Shown: positions 59,316-64,000 of the stretch, piece by piece
Layout of the letters: each line of letters starts with the position of its first letter
Numbering within the stretch: position 1 is the stretch's first letter
Source of the DNA: Arthrobotrys musiformis
Taxonomy: Eukaryota > Ascomycota > Orbiliomycetes > Orbiliales > Orbiliaceae
Direction: 5' to 3'
Assembly (NCBI GenBank): GCA_036971715.1
Contig: JAVHJL010000003.1
Coordinates: 2,728,001-2,792,000, forward strand
DNA: 64,000 bases
The notes under the pieces: model-generated
What the model saw: only the letters and a program-made list of their open reading frames with translations
Database searches by the model: none
What the model was told of the DNA's origin: nothing
Made by a program: the position numbers and the translations under genes

Positions 59316-61034
59316 ATGTCCGCAGCTGGCTTGGCCCCACCCCTCCGAGGCGTCAAAGTCCTGGAATTCGGCAGTTTAGCAATATCCTCTACTTGTGGTC
59401 TCCTCTGCGCCGACTACGGCGCCGACGTCGTCCGCGTAGACCGTGCCCAAGACCGCGGAAAGCTCGGGCCTGATGTATTAAACCGGAACAAAAGGTCGAT
59501 ATGCATCGATCTCAAGGACCCGGCCGATATTACTAGATTTAAGGCGTTGGTACGTCAGGCAGACGTACTTATCGAGTCATTTCGGGCAGGGACGATGGAG
59601 AAGCTCGGATTGGGGCCTGAGGTTCTCATGAAGGAGAATGAGAGACTTGTGTATGCACGTGTTACGGGGTTTCGAAGGGATAGTCCGGACAAAGGTATTG
59701 TTGTGATGATAATCATATGAGGGGGGGTGTCTAGGTAGATACTCTTTGTGGGGATAGGTACATATACTAACCAGAGGATGATGTATTGGGGGGCCTTGGT
59801 GCAGATAAACCGGGTCATTCAATTAGTATGTTCGAATCCATGGCGCCATATGGCAGCGCTGCCAGCGATTTTTCTTTTTTTTGGCGGTGATATAAAATGC
59901 AACATCGGACCGTGTTGTTTATGGGATTTGAAGAGATGTTGACCAACGGTGTCTCCTCGTGGGAAATTTAGATTTCGTCGCACCGTCAGGGGTGTTAAAT
60001 CTTCTCGGGCGGCAGAGCGCATCATTGCCGGCGATGTTATTGGCTGGTATTGCAGGTTAGTTTAAAAGAAATCGGTTGATATCAATCCGATATCAAGATG
60101 CAGAATCGTGGCATCGAACTCCTCAGAATCCCTTTCGGCTTCGCTTGGTAGGCAGACATGAATTTCTACGGATATTGCACCGAGATGGGAGCCTAAAAAC
60201 ACCCCACTACGTGCCGCGGCACGTCCTAAAAGACAAGCGTATCTTAGCTTCGGATATTGAGTTTTTTCTTTGACATTTTTTTTTTTTTCACGGGGGTTAT
60301 ATTTGTGACACGTCGGACTGACTTTTATAAACCCTTTCTTTTATCTCTTTTCTTGTTTGGATAAAACAATAGGTGGCGGCGCCTCATGTTTCCAAGGGAT
60401 CTTGCTTGCGCTATTCGTGCGAGAACGGACGGGACGCGGACAGGTCGTCGATGCGAGTATATTTGACGGAGGGGCGTACCTTACGACGATGCCGCGGTTG
60501 TTGGATAAGTACACCGGGTGGGAGAGGTTTACGGATACCTTCGATCTGGATTGTCCTTACTACAATACTTATGAAACAGCTGATGGGAAACTTATGGCTG
60601 TCGGGGCACTCGAACCCCAGTTCTACAAGGAGCTGTTGAAAGCTCTGGGATTGCCGGTTAATGATGATATTGAGAGACACAGGTATAGTAAGGAGACATG
60701 GGAGAAGTCAAGGAATGCTATCAAACAAAAGTTTGGGACTAAGACAAGGGAGGAATGGGAAAGGGTATTCGAGGGGGTCGATGCATGTGTCACACCGGTT
60801 TATAGTGATGAGGAAGTGGAAGGGAGGGGGTGTGAGCGGCGGGTGCCGGTTGAGCTGAGCCTTACACCGGGGTTGAAAATTGAAAAGGAAGGCGAAGGCA
60901 AGCTGCTGCTTGCTGGACAGCACCAGGATGAAGTCTTTGATGAGTGGTTGGGTGGAAACAATGATCTGGGTCGTTCATCTGGCTCGGGTCGGCCGCTGCA
61001 CTACCCAAGCGTCGCAGCTAAGAGTCGCATATAG
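59316..61034 (+). CDS. Alpha-methylacyl-CoA racemase-like / CoA-transferase III family protein
   Basis: CaiB/BaiF family enzyme closest to alpha-methylacyl-CoA racemases, which epimerise 2-methylacyl-CoAs before beta-oxidation. Four exons (59316-59694, 59805-59825, 59972-60055, 60373-61034) close at 381 residues. The match includes LCADYGADVVRVDR, VLNRNKRSICIDLK, FRAGTMEKLGLGPE, GHSINFVAPSGVLNLLGR and FVRERTGRGQVVDASIFDGG. Of the three catalytic residues of bacterial MCR, His126 is present (His131, in GHS rather than GHD) and Glu241 is present (Glu242 in LEPQF). The Asp of the LLADF motif is Gly159 (LLAGIAGGG). Exon 2 is 21 nt and introns are long (110, 146, 317 bp), suggesting either a divergent enzyme or early decay. 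No PTS1 tripeptide is clear (ends SRI). Confidence 0.85.
60209..60224. repeat. 16-bp perfect palindrome in racemase-like intron 3
   Basis: acgtgccgcggcacgt is an exact inverted repeat inside the unusually long 317-bp third intron. It might be a transcription factor site or RNA hairpin; no function is shown. Confidence 0.6.
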
Positions 61035-61354
61035 GTTTCAGTGTTCACGGTATTACGGTATAGAAGCACATATATAGAGATTATTAAAATCGAGTTTCTT
61101 GTGACCACGATAGGGGGTGGTTCCCCGTGAGGTGTCATTAATCGTCGGACGGATAATGTAGATATGGTACAACCAAGAGTATGCATTAACCTCTTAGATG
61201 CGGTATTCGTGTAATAAGAATTTTGGGGGGTGGGTAGAAGGTTGAGGAGGAACAAGCGGATATGTATAAAACTCCCTAGGTGAAAAAGATGCCGACAAAA
61301 AAGGAACTGGAAAAGGAAAAAATAAGCTGAAACAAGGAAATATATACAATGCGA
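61035..61354. other. Convergent 3' spacer
   Basis: A 320-bp region between the racemase-like gene and RPL25. 3' UTR-like, no gene seen. Confidence 0.5.
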
Positions 61355-62262
61355 TTATACAATTCCGAGTTTCGATGCGGCTATAGCGGTCCGAGTTAGC
61401 AATTGCCAAAAAAATATTTTCAGGACGTTGGAGATTTATTGTACATACCAATATCCAGAGCATCAGTCTCGGCACCGAGCTTGACGAAAGCCTTCTTTCT
61501 TCCGTCAGGTCTTATTAAGGTGTTAACCTTAATTGGCTTAACATCATAGAGCTTGTTGACGGCGGCCTTGATCTGCCTCTTGTTGGCCTTGACGTCGACA
61601 ATGAAGACAAGGGTGTTGTGCTCTTCGATCTTCTTCATGGCGCTCTCGGTGTTAAGAGGGTGCGAGATAACCTTGTAGGCATCCAGACGAGGAGCATGTG
61701 GGATCGACTTGCGGGGGTATTTGGGGGTTCGCGAGAGGCTGAGGGTCTTTGGTCGGTGGAAGGTGGCCGATAGTCTGACCTTTCGGACCTTGTGTGGGTT
61801 GACGCCCTTGAGGGCAGCCTTCTGGGCGGCTTTGGCCTTAGGGGCGGCTGTCGATTAGATGATATGTTAGTCTTCTATTCTCTCGATATTGATACTAGTC
61901 CCAATCGCAATCTGTAGATGTCGTCGATGTCTGGCAGGTCCAATCTCCGCATACGAGCTTCCAACTTCGTTCCTCAATTTCCAGCTTCATGATCCCTTCG
62001 TCCATTCATTCACATTCATTCCAGCTTGGTCTGACAGCATCATAGACACTAGGCCATGTAGAATAAAGATTTGTCCTCCTCTTCTCCATCACTAAACTCT
62101 CCTTCGCCTTATCGTTCCAACAAGATCTCGAATTTCTTCATCCTCAAAGCCAGACGTTCTGCCAGACATCTTCCATCCAGAATTGCGAAAGCGATATAAA
62201 CCAAAATCCAGAGCAGTAAATAACCCACCCTTTCCCTTTGTTGCAGCAGCCTTTGGTGGCAT
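61355..62262 (-). CDS. RPL25: 60S ribosomal protein L25 (uL23)
   Basis: Universal large-subunit protein uL23, which sits at the polypeptide exit tunnel and docks the signal recognition particle. Three exons (62229-62262, 61449-61847, 61355-61380) close at 152 residues. The start MPPKAAATKGK is on a 34-nt exon, followed after a 381-bp intron by AAPKAKAAQKAALKGVNPHK. The conserved core reads FHRPKTLSLSRTPKYPRKS, HPLNTESAMKKIEEHNTLVF, KANKRQIKAAVNKLYDV and VNTLIRPDGRKKAFVKL, and the C-terminus DIAASKLGIV is completed by a 26-nt last exon. A long first intron is common in fungal ribosomal protein genes. I found no clear C/D box pair that would mark an intronic snoRNA. Confidence 0.97.
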
Positions 62263-62675
62263 TATGTCGAATGGTATCCGGTAGATCGAAGGGGGTTTGT
62301 CGACGGTATAGGGTTGGCGATGTCGTGGATGTTGTTCTGGAGATTTTTGTTGCTTCAGAAATCTCTAAACGCAAAAGGTTCCTTCCCACTGAAATTTGGC
62401 GAAAAAGCAAAATATTAGGGCTTCCTGGTGCCCTAATCGTTTCTCTCGAAAGGGGAAAGTCTTTGGGACAACAGCGACAAACACAACACATCCTCTGTAA
62501 AACAACACTTTTGAGAATTGAACGTCGAGAATGCGACGATACGAGCGGATTTTAATATATTAACGCATCATGGGAGGGGAAAGTATGTAATTCCGAGGGA
62601 TTGGAGTGGTAGAATTGAATCATCGATGCATCCCCTACTCCGTCATAGAGTACCGATCTATAGAGTCCATTTTTC
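62263..62675. other. Intergenic, RPL25 upstream region
   Basis: A 413-bp divergent spacer holding the RPL25 promoter and the leader of the next gene. Open frames overlapping it are antisense to RPL25 or lack support. Confidence 0.45.
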
Positions 62676-63239
62676 ATGGCAAAGCTCAGGCTCCAAAACA
62701 CCAGGCCACGAGGGTCGTGGCGCCACTCTCTGGTCCCTATAATCATAAGCATGCTCTTCATACGTTTCTCGAGAGCTGCTCCGATACTCCCTAATCCCTC
62801 AGACAGTATCCCAGCATCAAAAGTCCTACACAAGCGTGGGGGTGTCTTTTCGAGCTGTAGACAATGCGACCCTGCAAACGGGGACACTGCGACTCTATAT
62901 TCCCCTTCCTACACAATCCCAGATAACTCTGCTAGCCCGGGTCTTCCAAATTCCTCAAACTATCTACAAATCAACGGGGTGCTTGCGGACTTCCTAGATC
63001 CATCGGGAGGTTCCCAGAGCGTCCCGCAGCAAGTCACGGCGACACGGTCCTTGCCTCATGCAGGAGAGGGTGCGGGTAGTGCCATATCAGAGCTGTACCC
63101 GAGCACGGCACAGCATACGATCGAGAACTTGAACACGGGCGTAACGGGGTCCGGTGGTTTCGCTGGAATCCCTCTGGCTTCCGGCCCGAGTCGCTATAGC
63201 CACAATAGCGGTATAAGTCGGTACGCAAGTGTAACTTAA
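62676..63239 (+). CDS. Small secreted or membrane-anchored protein, unknown
   Basis: Single-exon frame of 187 residues without a recognised family. A basic N-terminus (MAKLRLQNTRPRGSWRH) is followed by a hydrophobic helix (SLVPIIISMLFIRFSRAAP) that could be an uncleaved anchor or a long signal peptide. Starting at the internal Met26 would give a more typical short signal. The rest is Ser/Gly/Pro-rich with one Cys pair (SSCRQCDP), and the last 60 residues are low in charge. A small extracellular protein is plausible; evidence is composition only. Confidence 0.5.
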   Translation: MAKLRLQNTRPRGSWRHSLVPIIISMLFIRFSRAAPILPNPSDSIPASKVLHKRGGVFSSCRQCDPANGDTATLYSPSYTIPDNSASPGLPNSSNYLQINGVLADFLDPSGGSQSVPQQVTATRSLPHAGEGAGSAISELYPSTAQHTIENLNTGVTGSGGFAGIPLASGPSRYSHNSGISRYASVT

Positions 63240-63832
63240 CGGTGGACGCAAAGCTTTGCGATGTTTTCATTGTCGTCGAAATAGTTGCCAATAGTATAGG
63301 AGCATAATCCTATTAAGCGATGTATTTATCCATAAATAGTATACCGAGTATGATATCCCTGATAAGCAATCAGAAGAAGTCGAGATTAACATGCCAGCCT
63401 TGTGAACGGTCGCTTACAATATAGGGCATTGAAGGCGGGTCAGCCGCAGCTGTGATAATTCATGCATCGGATGTACGTTGCATACAATTGTGATTAAGAT
63501 AAGGGAAGAAATGAGGTTGTATGTCCCAACCAATGAGCTAGCGGCGGACGACTTGGAACAATCTGGTGATATGTCCCAGTCGATTAGGCCGGTTGTCTGG
63601 ACTCATTCGATTCATACCAGATAGAGATATTGAGCGAAAGAGGTTCAGCCCAAATGCAACAGTTGTCTTGCGTTGCACAGTTGATTTCCAACATTTTGTC
63701 TCAATCTTGGACTTCAATACAACCAACATCAATTGAAGCAGCTCTGTCCGACGCGCCCTGAAATACCATGTGGACGACATTTTGAGGCTACACCAAAGGC
63801 CACAGAAAAGTAAAGGAGAACTGGAGTTCGAG
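63240..63832. other. Intergenic near window end
   Basis: A 593-bp spacer. A 140-codon minus-strand frame (63538-63960) runs through it and under the next gene, but its composition (Arg/Ser/Leu/Thr without motif) looks like an antisense shadow. Confidence 0.4.
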
Positions 63833-64000
63833 ATGGAGCAAGAAAAGGAGGCGACCCAGAAGCCGGTCCTCTCTGGCCTGCGTGTGAGGAATCCCACACC
63901 GTCCACAATTGAGTACACGGTCACAACACGACCTGAGAGGTGGTCTCGTCGATTCACCACGGCCCTGGTTTTGAAGGCTATCGTGGTGGGGATAATTTTG
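63833..64000 (+). CDS. Partial gene, N-terminus of a probable membrane protein
   Basis: Open frame from an ATG to the end of the window (56 codons, truncated). It starts with a polar, Thr/Arg-containing stretch (MEQEKEATQKPVLSGLRVRN) and ends entering a hydrophobic helix (TTALVLKAIVVGIIL). This resembles the cytosolic tail and first helix of a membrane protein. No family can be assigned from this piece. Confidence 0.45.
   Translation, partial: MEQEKEATQKPVLSGLRVRNPTPSTIEYTVTTRPERWSRRFTTALVLKAIVVGIIL

Noticed and set aside
59828..59840. TTCGAATCC resembling a tRNA T-loop inside the racemase-like intron
   Set aside because: The stem pairs only partly and no D-arm, anticodon arm or acceptor stem is found around it.
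62144..62491. 115-codon minus-strand frame overlapping RPL25 exon 1
   Set aside because: Wrong frame relative to the verified MPPKAAATKGK exon; no motif.
63538..63960. 140-codon minus-strand frame at the window end
   Set aside because: No motif or signal; overlaps a plus-strand frame with more protein-like composition. Could not be settled because the window ends.

Overview
The window is nuclear DNA from a filamentous ascomycete (Pezizomycotina). Genes carry short introns with GT..AG borders and CTAAC/CTGAC-like branch sites. The gene content is typical of such a fungus: AA9-CBM1 cellulose-degradation relics, GH16 glucanase, heme-thiolate peroxygenase, CYP52-type P450, Atr1-like drug/proton antiporter, and NPP-type phosphodiesterase. 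The low gene density, many lineage-restricted secreted proteins and CBM1 use would fit an early-diverging class (Pezizomycetes or Orbiliomycetes). That placement is inference.

Layout. 0-7.7 kb is a housekeeping block: PRKRIP1-like spliceosomal protein, CCT3 chaperonin subunit, a decayed AA9-CBM1 gene, TGS1 cap hypermethylase and TLS1/C9orf78 sharing a 113-bp divergent promoter, and a DUF1264 (OBAP1-like) gene. 8.3-14.7 kb is metabolic and secretory: an amidohydrolase/deaminase, a membrane-anchored GH16, an unknown secreted protein and an intracellular-type peroxygenase. 16-24 kb holds an AT-hook protein, an F-box protein and a 7-exon DJ-1/Hsp31-like protein. After 3 kb without genes come the Atr1-like transporter (26.8-29.3 kb) and a Thr-rich secreted protein. 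32-39 kb holds a proline-rich transglutaminase-fold protein, a protein ending in a cysteine cluster, and a UFD1-zinc finger-AZUL protein. After another gene-poor 3.3 kb come a large low-complexity protein, an NPP phosphodiesterase and the P450. A 4.9-kb desert follows (51-55.9 kb), then a probable pseudokinase, an alpha-methylacyl-CoA racemase-like gene missing its catalytic Asp, RPL25, a small secreted protein and the start of one more gene cut by the window end.

I rebuilt exon structures by hand and checked that exon lengths close in frame for CCT3 (537 aa), TGS1 (314), TLS1 (360), OBAP1-like (213), amidohydrolase (462), GH16 (376), AT-hook protein (710), transporter (605), Thr-rich protein (370), transglutaminase-like (725), the 1,006-aa protein, NPP (735), P450 (522), kinase-like (680), racemase-like (381) and RPL25 (152). 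This exposed recurrent micro-exons: 5 nt in the transporter, 15 nt in the P450, 21 nt in the racemase-like gene, and 25-26 nt exons in several others. Automatic gene finders would probably miss these.

No tRNA, rRNA, CRISPR or intact transposon was recognised. The strongest leads are the micro-exons, the UFD1-AZUL protein, the altered racemase active site, the AA9 pseudogene and several unknown secreted proteins. I see no clearly new multi-gene system.
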